Below are positions 1 to 12,777 of a stretch of 64,000 nt of DNA, one piece after another. The DNA lies in assembly GCA_012861695.1 (NCBI GenBank), contig JAAOOA010000033.1, forward strand, positions 10,098,325 through 10,162,324, read 5' to 3'. The DNA is from Trematomus loennbergii (lineage: Eukaryota > Chordata > Actinopteri > Perciformes > Nototheniidae). A model generated the notes under the pieces. That model was not told the DNA's origin. It was given only the letters and a program-made list of their open reading frames with translations, and ran no database searches. The position numbers and the translations under genes were made by a program. Numbering within the stretch: position 1 is the stretch's first letter; each line of letters opens with the position of its first letter.

Positions 1-1820
1 GGCTAGAATGTCACACGTTGGCTAACTATATATTGTTTTTTGTAACAACTGAGTATCTATCATTTGCCACCACAGTCTATCATGCTTGAAACACATCCTC
101 ACTCGCCTCCCACATGCACCTTTAAGAATCACATCAACTTTGTGATTGAATGCTGTGATGTTCAGAAACAGTTGAACTGTTAATCAGATCAATCATACAG
201 TAACATCAACTTTGTCCAATTTCATTATAATGCTACTTTAATTAATCATAAATGCTGTCAGATTAAAAAGGGAACGTACAATTACAAGATATCTCTGGGT
301 GATTTTCCAGTCCTAATAGCATACTGTAATGGTCTTTACAATAGCAACAATGTCATTTAAATCTAAATTCGATAGATGAGCTCAGACAAACGCTATGAGC
401 CAAGACAATCAGTCCCCACTTCTCTGCCATGGCTTAGTGCTATTAAAGATTATATTTTTGGATCTTTGTTTTTTAAGCTTTGAAATCAAATGAATCATAT
501 TCAACTAAAAGAATGAATTGCCTCAAACTACAGCACTGACGTAGGCCTGTGCATATTCAGAGTATGTTTTATTTTAAACACCTCAATAATAACAAAGCTT
601 TTCCAAAACAGCACTCTCAGAAAAACACAGTCATGTACACTTAAATAGATAAGCCTTATAAACAAATGTACTGCTTTTTTCTTAAATTCATTCATGCATG
701 ATACTAGATATCAAGCATGAATATTAACAATGCATCTCCAACTAATTCATGGACAGTTTAACTGAAGTTAAACATTTCCAAGATTAGATTACATGAAATG
801 CCTTTTCCAAATAGGCCTCAGATGTATTAGCATAACATGCACACATAAAATGCTATTTTAAAAGCTTCACAAGGTAATAACATGTGCCAAACATAACATA
901 TAGTTATGGATTCTGCAGAGTTGTAATATCACATGTTTGTTAAGTGCTTGCTAATGTGAAAGGTGATGTGCTGTACGTTGAAACAGCGTTTTCTATTGGA
1001 TTACTAAAATTCATCCTCTTATGCCATATGTTAACACACCAGACAAAGGATGTTCCACAACTACTCTCTCCATTTTTCTTATGGCTAATTACTTTGAAAC
1101 CTTGGGTTGCAGAATATTACGTAAAGCCAATAAGCTGAGTGAGAACAGTATCTGGGATCAAACTTTATTATAATTGATTGAGCACTGAGGACTTGGCCCA
1201 GAAACAATTACTGCTCCACTGAGTGGCATCAACTTTGAGCACATTTAGCCTCTAAACCAGCTCTGTACATCTCAACAGAGTACCAAGAAGAGGCTGTTTA
1301 TTAGCAAGGGCATGCAGAAGCGTGCATCTACAATGCACTTACAAACTCTTATTCAGTTGTATTTATAGCTGTTGGAATATAATATTTATATCCCTCTTTC
1401 TGCAAATATCTTTGACAAAAGAAGCCTTTTTGTTTTACTTTGCAATAGCACTTATATAATAATTAACCAAAAATACTGTATACTTTCTAAGAGCTACTAC
1501 TCCTGCTACTAGGCCAGGGGTCGGCAACCCGCGGCTCTCGTGCCGCATGCGGCTCTTTAAGTTCTCTGCTCTGGCTCCCTTGAGTTTAGACAAAAATAAG
1601 AAGGAAATACAATAAAAGTATTTGTAGGACTATTTAAATTTAGTTGCACGGTTGAAAATGTTTCGTATCTTGTATTTTGAGGTGATACTGTGACACATAA
1701 ATAAAAAACAAAACGGTTTTAATTAGGTCAAACTAAAATATGCGTCATATCCTGCTACGGTCCCGCACCAGCGCCTTTTCAGCAGGCGAATAACCTGACC
1801 CCCGGCTCGATGAGCGAACT

Positions 1821-1952
1821 ATGGATAAATCAAAGAAAAGAAAAGTATGGGAGGAACACAGAGGGTTTAATTCTGCGTGGACAGAGTTCTATGCTTTCAC
1901 AGCAAACGATTCGAGTTGTCAAAGGTGCTGCAGCGTTTACGTATCGAGGTAA
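1821..1952 (+). pseudogene. hAT transposase N-terminal remnant
   Basis: A 43-codon frame starts MDKSKKRKVWEEHRGFNSAW and continues TEFYAF before losing similarity and ending at TAA. The basic N-terminus followed by F-N-x-x-W-T-x-x-Y-x-F resembles the start of Charlie-type hAT transposases and of host genes derived from them. No zinc-binding histidines, RNase-H-like domain or dimerisation domain follow, so the element must have depended on a relative for mobility. Family assignment is from motif memory and is moderate. Confidence 0.55.
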
Positions 1953-2001
1953 AAAAAGGAAGAGGAAGACAGCTGACGATCTTCAGTCATAATTCAATCA
2001 C

Positions 2002-2127
2002 TTAAAGGTAGGGTAGGTAATTTTGGAGAAACCAGCTCGAGTGCGCTAGAATTTGAAAATACACAACCGGAAAAAATCTGCCTCTTCCTTACAGAGCCCC
2101 TCCTCCAACACACACGACCACCTTTAA
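2002..2127. mobile_element. Short TTAA-type MITE copy (126 bp), nested in hAT
   Basis: It begins TTAAAGGTAGGGTAGGTAA and ends CCACCTTTAA. Inside are the same sequences (AATTTGAAAATACACAACC, then a CCCCTCCTCCAACACACACG stretch) seen in the 380-bp copies at 3911, 22714, 57845 and 58346. Over half the element and most of the right inverted repeat are missing, but TTAA remains at both ends. Confidence 0.8.
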
Positions 2128-2494
2128 CTCTTTTTAGGGTGCAGCTATATGTTTTATTTATTTCAAAGTGGGTCCATTTTAATTGTATTTTTTTCCTTCA
2201 AATGTGCAGAGGACTCCCCAAGTGCTGTGTTTAATTTTTTTAAAGTAGGCCTGTGTATATTTTTGGTATTCTCCTTATAAGAGTTCTTTGTTTCTTATTA
2301 GAGGTTAACAGTTTTATTTAATGTAAATAATAATAAATGCAAAAAAACTGTTTTTGTCTATGATGTAACAATACATACAACTTTATAAGCTATCAAGCTA
2401 TCAATATGTTTTGCGGCTCCAGACAAAAAAAAGTGTTGGAAAAGGGGCAAAATGTCTCTTTTGGTCAAAAAGGTTGCAGACCCCTGTACTAGGC

Positions 2495-3910
2495 TTACTA
2501 CATTGTTTTCAGTGGTGGAATGTATTTCTGAGTACATGAAATACTGAAGCACTTGGTGAGGCAGCTGTGATTAACCTAAGCATATATTTGTCATGCTTCA
2601 TAGAAGATATGGTTTTTTTATTTGACTTATCTCCATTATTTCACAGCTATAGGTACTTGTGTGTATATATTTCACCTGCAAAATATATGATAAGTTAGTA
2701 AAATAGTACAAATTGTTATGAATACACTTTCAACAGCTGCAACAGCAGAAGTCAAGGACACTAAACGTCTAGAAACTTAATCTCTTAACAGTGTTGACCC
2801 GTTTTCTGTTTCGGTATTGGAAAAACAACCTCTAATTTCTTTCTTCTCTCCCTTCGTTCTTTTTAAATCCATTGCAAATTTCCACCCCATGCCCTCCATC
2901 TTTGCCTACCAGCATCAAAACGGAAAAACAGGAAACAACAACATCCTCACTTATTTACGTCCACTCCCTCCTTTTTCGCTCTCTTGCAAATTAGATGACT
3001 TTCATTTTGTAGTCAATTTATTCCAGTGTCCTAGTTTAACATCCTCAAGCTCATGTAGAAACTACAGTTGTGCTTCGGAAAGGTTTGCTGCCATTAAGGA
3101 TGATGGAGAAACACTCACCATGAGGACAGTTCTGTTGACGTATTAAGGTGTAATACGGCTGCAGGAGTGGAGAAACGACGCTGAGTATTATTGACTTTAT
3201 TGGACAGAACACAGAACACTGACAACACTAACCAGAAGGACACAAACAAATATTTGCTTCTTATAAGCAGGTGCTGTCTTATTTTCCCAAAGCAATCTAT
3301 TTTCCTAAGGTCTATCACTATTCTCTGTTTTAATTACCAGCTTATTAGACTGTCGATGGGCGAAGGCAGAGAAAAGAGGAGAGAAGGAGAGAAAGCAGGG
3401 GGAAGGGGGTTGTGAAAAGTAGGACACAGGAATGCAAGGCTGCAAAATAAAAAAATCATCCCCTTGCGAGAGTGAGGAGGGAAGAAATGAGAATGGCTTG
3501 TAAAGAGTAGACACTTGTAAGTGTGAATGCTGTTAGTGTATAAGGCGGGTTAGGATGTGTGTGTGAGGAGGGGAGAGGGGATGGGGAGGAGTGTACATTG
3601 GTATTTAACTTCAAAAGGAGGATTCTGGCTGAGTCAGAGCATTTTTCCTCCCACTCCTGCCCATCACAACTATCCCCCAGAAGCAAAGGGGGAGAATGCG
3701 CAGAGAGCGAGAGAGAAGGGGGGATGCAGGGAGGGAGAGATTAGAGAGAGCAGCTATTATAGAAACAGAGTTGCACCGTGGCTAATGGATTGTTTCAGCG
3801 CTTCTTAACCTTTTTCCTTCAGCAAAGATGGAGTGATCCTCATCTGATAAAAAAAACTGCACGGATTATTACTGTGATTAAATTACTGTTTTTTATACAG
3901 CACAGTCATG
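2495..3910. other. Intronic, no gene
   Basis: Gabrg2 intron 6. Purine-rich plus-strand tracts lie at 3355-3410 and 3555-3600 and near 3700-3755. No coding signal. Confidence 0.7.
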
Positions 3911-4292
3911 TTAAAGGTGGGGTAGGTACGTTTGAGTAACCAGCTCGAGATCGCTAGAATTTGAAAATACACAACCGGAGAAAATCTGCCACTTCCTTAC
4001 AGAGCCCCTCCTCCAACACACACGAACGCGCACATGACCAATGAGGGCACGAGATAAGTTTGTGCACAGATGGAAGGCTGACAGGCAGGTAGGCCATCCA
4101 GTTATTTTAGCGGGCCGGCTAAAATGATTGGTCGTGCTTTTTACAGTACTACGGCTTCCACAGATGACAGATGGATTTTTTGTCAAAGCACTTAAGATAT
4201 TCATTGCTATCGGGATGTTAAGAGCATTCCATGGAATATAACAAAAAGTGTATCTCGAGCCGGTTTCTCAAACTTACCTACCCCACCTTTAA
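3911..4292 (+). mobile_element. TTAA-type MITE, 382 bp
   Basis: TTAA is present at both ends, followed by inverted repeats of about 35-40 bp (AGGTGGGGTAGGTA... and ...TACCTACCCCACCT). The interior includes a near-palindrome GCGGGCCGGCTAAAA. No coding capacity. Similar elements at 22714, 57845 and 58346 define the family. The 4-bp TTAA target suggests piggyBac-type or a similar TTAA-specific transposase. Orientation here is the same as the copy at 58346 and opposite to those at 22714 and 57845. Gabrg2 intron 6. Confidence 0.85.
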
Positions 4293-6261
4293 CTGTGTTG
4301 CACCTATTGCACACCTATTATTAATACTTTCAAAAATAAAGGGATTTTTTATGATAAACACTTTCTTAAAATAAATAATGTCTAAGAACCAAATCAAGAT
4401 GTATTGTGTAAGAAAACCGGGGAAAATATATTTGAACATTTTCCTACTCTTGTTTTTCTTATTATTATGGAAATAGGTGCTACTCATAGAGCAATTTCCC
4501 TTGACTTTTCACCGGTGTTGATGCATTGTCTCAGATACAGTTGTAGAGAGAAGAAAGAAAATATATATATATAATATATATATTGGCATTTTGGTTTTAT
4601 TGCTTTTTGTCTCCCTCCATCTTTTTTGATTAAACCAGACAGGTGGTGACAAGCACCATTGCCTCTGAAGCATCATGTTTCAAGGAACATGATAACATTT
4701 TCTATTTAATTTGCTTTGGATTCCTGCTATTGAACTCATCATTTGTGGCGTGCCTGTTACAACACCACAGCTGCTGGATTTCACAAACCTCCAGAAGCCA
4801 AGACAATATTGTCACATGTCTGCCCAGGGTACAGCTTTTTTGTTTGGCAATGCAATGATATTTCAACACAACCTCAAAGAAACCCAAATAACCATCACAT
4901 ACTCCTGACAGAAAACTAAAATATTATCTAAGGACAAAACTATTGTTCTTCTACAAAAACCCCTATATAAGATAAATAGACCTCAAATTGTCAGAATGAA
5001 GGATGTAAGAGATTGTGTTGCATCAGGAATGCATTTACTGTAGTAGTGTGTGAGAGTGTATTCTTGTAGCTGAGGATTATGGGATCCATTGGCAGAATAG
5101 AGCAACGATGCACTCTGCCATGCTAAAAGGGGAGTCCTTTGGCGTGTCAGCGAGTGACTGATCTTACACGAGTGTGTTTATATATACCGTGTGCATGGGC
5201 GTTCATGTGTTTGTTTGGCTGACTGTTTGCCTCTCGCTGGGCCACTTCCTTTCAACCACAATGCCTCAAGATTCGCCCCATCAAAGAATCATCTGCAAAC
5301 TGTGGAGCTCCGTAATCGGGAGAGGGCCACTGATGTGTCCCTGGGCTTTCTCCACTCTAACTGAATCACACAGGCGGACGCACACAGACAACTGGGCTGC
5401 ACGGCTTGGCTTTTGGAAGGTCACTCTAAGAATAGCATTCAATACATAAAAAAATAAGACTTGGATCCAGTGGTGAGCACACACTTAAATGTGCGTGCAA
5501 GCAAATGGACACATAGGAACATGCATTAATTCATGGGACCCGGGCGCACACCAAAGCACTCTGAATAATGTCTAACACACACAGATATGTACCACAGGCT
5601 GATGCACATAGCGTACATTTGTGCTCACCTAAAAGGAAAGCAAATTAAGCACTTCACGTCCTGCTTAAAATCCCATGATTCACTGCTGAGAAAAGTGAGG
5701 CTAGTAGCAAAACCAGATAGATAGACCCTAAATAGCATTGATTCTCTTTATGCTTGAAAGGAAAGGCTTCTTGGCAAACCAAGCGATGGTTTTCTAAGCT
5801 CATTTGTTCCTCTAATGTGCTGGGAAGATGGTAAACGGCCTCGGAGAGATCCCTGTATTTGATAGTTTATGTAAATGCATCACACTTAATCACCAGTTTC
5901 TTGATAAAACAAATGAGTCATTTGTCCTGGTTTTCCCTTCACAATCTATCTTCTTTGACCTCCTCTCTATCAATCAAACACGTGCACCTATTATCCACTA
6001 ATGCAACCACAAAGCTGTTGTTGGATGCACATGCATGGCTATTGATCTTTTGACAAACTCTGAAAGTGTTTTGGTACATTTGAGTAAATACATTTGTCAA
6101 CCAACAATAGAGTCAAAGCTATATACAGCAACATGTAGTTCATATATTGTTGCTCATAAAATATGTTCCATGTCATTTCGCTGACACTCCAGTCAAAACC
6201 ACTTCCATTTAGTTCAGTACCATATACATGCCTACGGATGCAATTTGAGGTATTTTGCTAG

Positions 6262-6336
6262 GGGCTGGGGATGGAACCACTGACCCGCTGATTGGTAGAC
6301 GCCCATTTACTACCTAAGCCAGAGCTGTCCCAAATT
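6262..6336 (-). repeat. tRNA-derived SINE fragment
   Basis: On the minus strand, TGGCTTAGGTAG fits an RNA polymerase III A box and GGTTCCATCC is a near B box, in the right order with tRNA-like spacing. This pattern is common in fish tRNA-derived SINEs. The copy is degraded and the ends are not defined. Confidence 0.5.
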
Positions 6337-7037
6337 ACATTTATATAAATCCCCAACATATAGCCTCAAATGCAGTAGGTCAACACATTTCACTCTTGTA
6401 GACTAGTAAAATGGATTGTTTTTTTTTATTTCCCTTTTGAAGGACCAAAAAAGTGCCATAACCATCGTCCCTTCTATAATCCCTATTTATGATTGGTCCG
6501 CTCCTCCTCTCCCCTGCTTTGTCGCCTCTCTGTCCTTGTCTGCACTATGATGCTCATCGCTGAACTCCAGCCTGGCAGACGGGTGAGAACACAGCTCCCA
6601 GCTTTAAGCATAGCCCATTCACTTAGGTGTAACCTTTGAGGTTAGCTTAACAGCAATGTTAGCTGTCTACCTAGTGCTTTGGCTTACCTTCAAAATCTTC
6701 TTTATGTCTTTTAGCTTCTCTCTATTCTGTCCACTGGCGTCCTTTCAAGGAGTCCTTGCTTGTCACAAGCATCAGTGAATGTTGTGTTATTGGCCTAAAA
6801 TAGTGTGCGTGCATGCAAATGTGTGTGTCTCTGTGTTTGTAAATGCAGGTATGAGCTTCCAGGCAGTACAGCTCTGATGTGAAGTGACATGTTGAGAGAC
6901 CAAGCCCCTTGGACACTGGCTCAGAGAGGGAGGAGAATCAAAATAAAAACAGACATAGCCTTTATAAGCATTGCATTGTTGGAGAAGCCTGTGACATAAG
7001 ATTTTCAACTACTTAATTACTCTGTAGCTATGTCAGA

Positions 7038-7070
7038 TTGACAATAAAGAACCTTGAACCTTGAACCCCT
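7038..7070 (+). repeat. LINE 3' tail (AATAAAG plus CTTGAAC repeats)
   Basis: The sequence GACAATAAAGAACC followed by tandem TTGAACC units is the typical 3' terminus of fish non-LTR retrotransposons. I cannot delimit the 5' part. Confidence 0.45.
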
Positions 7071-9222
7071 ATAAAAAGCTACAGCACAACTGGATACGAG
7101 CAGCAGATGGCATGTCACGACACTGGCCTCCTTTCACTACGATGTCACTCAATCCTTCTTTAATCATGCATCACTTGTTATTATAAAGAAAGATACTCAG
7201 AGTATACAGGAACAGATTCATTAAAGCTGGAGTCCTGTGACGAGTTGAGCCTGCAGAGACTAGCCTGTCTCCTAGAATGAGAGGAAATCTCTTCCTCTGA
7301 CTATTACCTACTTCATTGTCTGGATTTGGTCAATTCACCTGTCTGCCTGTCTGCTCAGCTTACCATTATGTGTCGCTCTCTTGCCTCACCTGACCTATTT
7401 GTACTCAGTTGTAATTGAGGGTGATTCAGCAGAGTCCTTGAACTGGAATACTGTGTAAAGGTTTTATTTCCAAAGAATAACTATACCATATTAAACCTTT
7501 CAGGCAGGACAGAAACCCTTTAACAGGCAGGGATTCAGGACTTGATGGTGACCAACACAGTGTGTTATAAAACAGAAGATGTTGGAATGCAAGTTTGAGT
7601 CCAAGGTCTTCACTGTACAGTAGGTCAATGTACCAACAACAACACAAATCCCAGTGATTGTTCTTCTTATAAAAATATTAGAATGCTATGTTTAACAAAA
7701 TTGCTTTACACAACAAGATTAAAGCAATAGTGTCAATATACGTTTAAAAACATCTAAATCACCTGTACCTATTTACTCTCAAAATGTACAAAAGCTGCAG
7801 ATTATAGCTATACCATAGGGAACATTTCTACATTTCTAACAAACCTTTAGGAGCCCTACCCATGCATGGCGAGAACATGAGATGACTGGGTAATTATAGG
7901 GCCCTAACTAACTGTTTTTTGAGACAGATGTTGTGTTGTGAATCTTGAAGCAGGTCAGACACCCAAACTGACTGCAAAATGAGACAAGAGGTCTCTTAGC
8001 CACAGCCAAGGTGCTCTGCTCTGACAACAGAGCAGATGGCTGTTTGTGGAAAAACAAACCAGATCAGAGAGAGAGTCAGAGGACGCTGCACATTCTCCAC
8101 TCCGCTCACCCTCCTACGCAGATTGCCGTTTCATGTTGCCACTAGACACATGTTTAGATTTGAACAGAAAGGTAACTTACTTAGATGTTTTTTAACATAT
8201 TTTTCAATTAACTTGCACCACTTGCACCACTCATTTTGTCTTAAAACATGGTTATACTGTACACACCACAACATGTGTAATGTCTGTTAGCATTATGTTG
8301 CAGTGACACTGTTGAACTGTGGTGGAGAACAGAACAATTGAATTCAGTTATTCCCATACACTACTCTGTGTGGTAGTGCATACAAGTGTATTTTTTACAC
8401 ATGTCTGATTGAGCTTTGTTGTCAAATTATTTCATGGTATCATGTTTCCAAATGGAGCACAATCATTTAACACTAGTTCTTCATGGTGCTCTCTTGCAAC
8501 TTGTTTCAATGCTGTTAGATTGGATAAATCATAATGGAGTTAAGTCTTGACTTGCCTGAAAAAAAACTAACAACTATAAATTGAGTTGGTTCAGGAAATG
8601 GAGGGAAATAAATACATTTGTGGCACACTTCTTAAATAACATGATTTTACATTTGTGGCTATGGGTAAGATATTTGTAAAGTTATTTGTTACTATGTCGA
8701 GTTTTAAGTTATCTCATTTGTGAATCCAAACCTCTGCGCTGTGTAAAATGCTGAGAGATCCTAAGATGCAAATGATCACAATATTAATGCTACCGTATAA
8801 AACAATGACTTTACTTTCTGTAGCCTTCCAGCCTATCGTAGTATATTCTAAACAGATGGAGTACAGCCAAAAATAATCCATTCTCCTGATGAATACTCAC
8901 ACAGCAGACAGAGTAGGATCAATGTAATATCTCATCAAAAGAAGATCGAGTTGAAGCTAAGAAAAAAAGATTCACATTGGCGATGCCTTCATTGGGAAAC
9001 ATACTTTTAATCACCTCTAAAGTTGCACCTTTAGTTGAATACTTGCTGAAATGGTTATTTATTTCTGATCGATTTAACTGTTTATATTCATGTGGGAATG
9101 TTTTACTTATATCAAATATAATACACCCTTATTTAATTGTTTATCATAAGTTCTCCAGGATGCTGAGCTGATCCAATGAGAATAAACTCTCCTCAGGCTG
9201 AAGCACATTTTTGCGTGCATGC

Positions 9223-9646
9223 TAGGGCTGTGCAATTAATCATATTTTAATCGCAATTACGATTTTGGCCTGCCACAATTACGAAAACAACATAATCGAA
9301 AAAAACAATTATTTTGCTTTGCTAGGTTGTGACAGTGAACTGCAACATATTTGATCTAATTAATTTTGGTCTCATTTATTTGTATTTATCATATTTATAT
9401 ATGTTTAGTAGCTTTGGGAAGTGCGCTCCAAAATATTTGTTGATCTTGTTTATTGGTATTTATTATTTTGATATTATTTATTTAAATGTATCATTTATTT
9501 AATTTATTTTTGTATTGGTTTTTCAGTTGAATTATACGTTCATACGTTTTTTCAAAGCCAATGAATAATCGTATTTAATAATCGTGATATCAATTATTGA
9601 CCCAAATAATCGTGATTATGATTTTTGCCATAATCGCACAGCCCTA
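9223..9646. mobile_element. hAT MITE, 424 bp, with perfect target duplication
   Basis: The ends are inverted repeats TAGGGCTGTGCAATTAATC and its complement ending CGCACAGCCCTA. They are flanked by GTGCATGC at 9215-9222 and 9647-9654. AT-rich interior without coding potential. Same family as 22580-23854 and 25116-25422. Gabrg2 intron 6. Confidence 0.93.
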
Positions 9647-10864
9647 GTGCATGCTTTCTCTAAATCACACCAGAGACCAGCGTTAAGAATACATATAATT
9701 CCTTGCAGAACATTACATACATTACTTACCGACAGCTCATGATATAAACATAGACAAACAAGCATATGCATGCAAACATATAGTGGCTCTCCTCTCAAAC
9801 ATCAACATGGTATGGGGAAAGCAGCTGTTTTTCCTCAAGCAAACATTCATATTCCAGCATCAATCTGAATGGAGTCTGGCTGGTAAACCATAAATATACT
9901 GTTGAATGTCAGTGAATTACTTCACATGTGGGATGGGATGAGTCTCTAGAAAAAAAACTATTTTTTAAAATAAATATATATACAGTATATTGTATGTTTT
10001 CGGTACTGTATCTCCACTATTACGCTCTACCTAAGTTGGTTTAAACAATGACTGGCAATTGTAATTTTTTCCAATTGATTAATGATTGATAAACCTTCCA
10101 ACAGGCATCTGCACCTGCCAATTTTGGAGTAGCAACCATACACTGTAGAGTTAAATATGAATTGCTGGAGCAGTGAAACTAAGGAGGTTCACAGTCACCA
10201 CACACTGAAGTATGGTCCATAAAATGAATTAAATGAATGGAACGCCATCCGTGATGTATTGTTCTTACAATACATCCCACTCTGCCAGCAGCATTTGTCT
10301 GACACACGGGAGCTGATATATGAAGGAGGTGCATTTATGGACCCTTTATGGATTTTACTTCAGGCAGTGTGAACTAAAAGTGGATAAAAACATCCTGAGT
10401 CTCTGTTTCTATAAAAGTTTATGTTGTAACCCCTAGCAACAGATATGAACCAGATCAGTCTATGGATAGGACTGGGGGAATAGCAGAATGGGAAATCTGA
10501 TTCTGCGTGAAAGTTGAAGAGTCACCGGCATTCGTGGTTAGGCTGGATACAATTAATACCTCTCATATTTTCATATATGAGATTGCACAATATCATCATA
10601 TTATTGTGATGTTGAAGTCACGCTCGCGACTCCATCAGATTAAATCCATCATGCCCAACATGAATATTGTGTCGTGCAGCGCCTGTGGAATCCCTATTCC
10701 GCTGCAACATGTTCAAGAAATCACTTCTGTCACACACACGATATGTCAAATGACACCATCGGGGTGTCTCTGGCAAATAACGTGAATATTCAGTCAGCCT
10801 TTACGAAATGAGTAAGGAAGAAATAGCAGAGACTTGTTAAAAAAATAAAAGATGGTTTTCTTAC

Positions 10865-11002
10865 CTGAGACAGTCCTGACAATCTCAGAAGTGTTCCTCA
10901 GGCCCACGAAGGAGAACTGGTAGAGCCTCCAGGAGCGAATGTCCCCAACCTCCACTGAGCTCCTCTTCCACTTGTACACAATCTCCTCCCTGGGGTAGCC
11001 AT
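10865..11002 (-). CDS. gabrg2: gabrg2 exon 6: loops before TM1
   Basis: The 138-nt exon runs from acceptor TGTTCAG to donor TCAG|GTAAGA. It encodes [20 protein letters not shown], then [18 protein letters not shown] and EIVRTVSG. The third sequon (RNTS; mammals NTT) is kept. The RSSVEVGD and [14 protein letters not shown] strings are characteristic of gamma-1/gamma-2 rather than gamma-3. The exon ends in phase 1, so the next exon should complete a Gly codon and begin the DYVVM segment leading to TM1; it is not in the window. Confidence 0.97.
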
Positions 11003-12694
11003 CTGAACAGATAAGAACACAGTTACAGTGAGCTCTGTTAAAACAAGTACAGTGGGAGTAATCCATGCACAAAACGTCAGCTAGCTTGCAAATAAACTGT
11101 TCCAGGAAAGAAACATTATATAACAAACTTCTTACAATAAATGTAGTCAATCAGTGGCTTGAGAAAAATCCAATATTGATCTACTTCTTTCCACAAGTTG
11201 GATTCCAGTAATCCTATCACCTCAAGAGGGAGTTCTCCAGTTGTTTGAATCACAATAACACTCTTGCTAGTCTTACCCTGATTCACTTAGACAATGCAGA
11301 TGCATTATCAAAATTGAATTATATTCGTGAGTATTGAATTAATTTATTGTGTCCACATTTGTATTAAATAGGTACAGTTATTTTTCTTTAAAAGCATGTT
11401 TAATTTGAAACAGGGCTATCTGATGTCATGTTGTCTTCAGTCTAGTGATGAGATGTGTACAGCTGATATTGAAGAGTAGCTTGAATAATGCACATGAAAC
11501 TTCCCTCAGTTCGAACTTTAAATGGCTTTATTACTAAAGTGCTCTCAGACATCCAGTAATGCTGGACCTCAGAGGAGCAGCGGTGGAAGGATCTGCCCAT
11601 TTGCCACATTACAGCCCGGCAGGCTGGCAGTATGCTTTCTGCTTGCAATGCATCCAGGACAAATGATTGATTCAGTGTACTGTTGGGAAGCCAGAACAAC
11701 AATGCTCCTGCAGCTCAATGTCGTAAATTATAATTTGAAAGTGTTCGTCTTGTTGAATCAGTTGCTGTGATTAACATACTACTGAGAATGCAATTTTGAA
11801 AGAACTAAAATGATATAGTGCATCGTGTGTGCCGATAAAACATTCTCAGAAACCACTGCGGAAGAGTTTGAACTAGAAAAGCTACAATGTTTTGTAGCAT
11901 TTTGGCACATGTTGAGAAAATATGCCTGTGTGATAAATTGCTGCATACTGCTCCGCCTGCTGCCTCTGAGATTGAGCTCATGTAATGTACATCAAGCGAT
12001 TTTCAAAGTTCTGAAAACATCCATGGCTTTCATCAAATTTAAATGAATGCTACTGTTCCATTTTTAGGCCTGCTACCCCCTCGCTTCCTCTTTCTTGTTG
12101 CTCTGGTGCTATTTAGGAACCATTCTCTCTGGAGAGTACCCCATGGTGCATTTCTCTGTAGATCTGAGCGGCCTCGTTAGTATAACTTACCCACACCGTC
12201 TTCTAACATACAGGAACTGACTCATTTGAACTCTTGTCACTTTTTGAAATGTCACTTTGAACTGTATTGACAGAGTGCAGGAAATCAATCAGTACTTTGC
12301 CTCCGGTCATTTAGCAATAAGACATCTAATATGAAATCCCTTTACTCAAATGCCAGTACATACAATAGAAGGATGAAATAGTTTGACCAATGTTAGTATT
12401 TGTCTTCATATTGTGACACTTATGCACAAACTGTACAGTAAATCCATTCATTGTTTTTCATGCATACGTCTATTATATTCACACATGACTCGTATTATTG
12501 TTTTGTTTTTTTATAGTGGTCTGATGGAATTCAAGAGCTTGGATTTGTTGTTTTGGCTTGTTGCTTAATTATCCCGTAAATGATGTTTTTGTTAGGCTCA
12601 TATGTTGCCTGTTCATTGCCACAGCGTGTGTGTGTTTGAGATGAAACCGAGGAAGAGGTAAAACAGTAGGGGAACAGCATATGGCCAAACTTAC

Positions 12695-12777
12695 AGCTTG
12701 AGAACTCCAGGGGACACGAGTGCTCATCCATTGGGAAGTTGTTCAGTTTAAGCTGGCATTCTGCATCAATAGTCAAC
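12695..12777 (-). CDS. gabrg2: gabrg2 exon 5: Cys-loop
   Basis: The 83-nt exon lies between acceptor CGGCAG and donor AAGCT|GTAAGT. It encodes [20 protein letters not shown] and then CPLEFSS. The two cysteines are separated by 13 residues and contain the FPMD motif, which is the defining disulfide loop of Cys-loop receptors and couples agonist binding to the channel gate. The preceding Arg codon is split with exon 4 and the following Tyr codon with exon 6. Confidence 0.97.

Larger units (their letters stand above)
1515..2486. mobile_element. hAT-type DNA transposon, 972 bp, non-autonomous
   Basis: The ends are imperfect inverted repeats (CAGGGGTCGGCAACC and GGTTGCAGACCCCTG). They are flanked by a perfect 8-bp duplication TACTAGGC at 1507-1514 and 2487-2494, the hallmark of hAT insertion. 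A transposase N-terminal remnant lies inside (1821-1952), and a TTAA-type MITE has inserted at 2002-2127. Lies in gabrg2 intron 6. Confidence 0.9.
4293..9222. other. Intronic, no gene apart from listed repeats
   Basis: Gabrg2 intron 6. AT-rich with an AT dinucleotide run near 4560-4585. No splice-flanked homology to the TM1 exon on the minus strand. Confidence 0.7.

Noticed and set aside
2510..2550. Resemblance to a CAGTGGTGGAATGTA-type hAT terminus
   Set aside because: Only about 40 bp, with no second end or duplication found.
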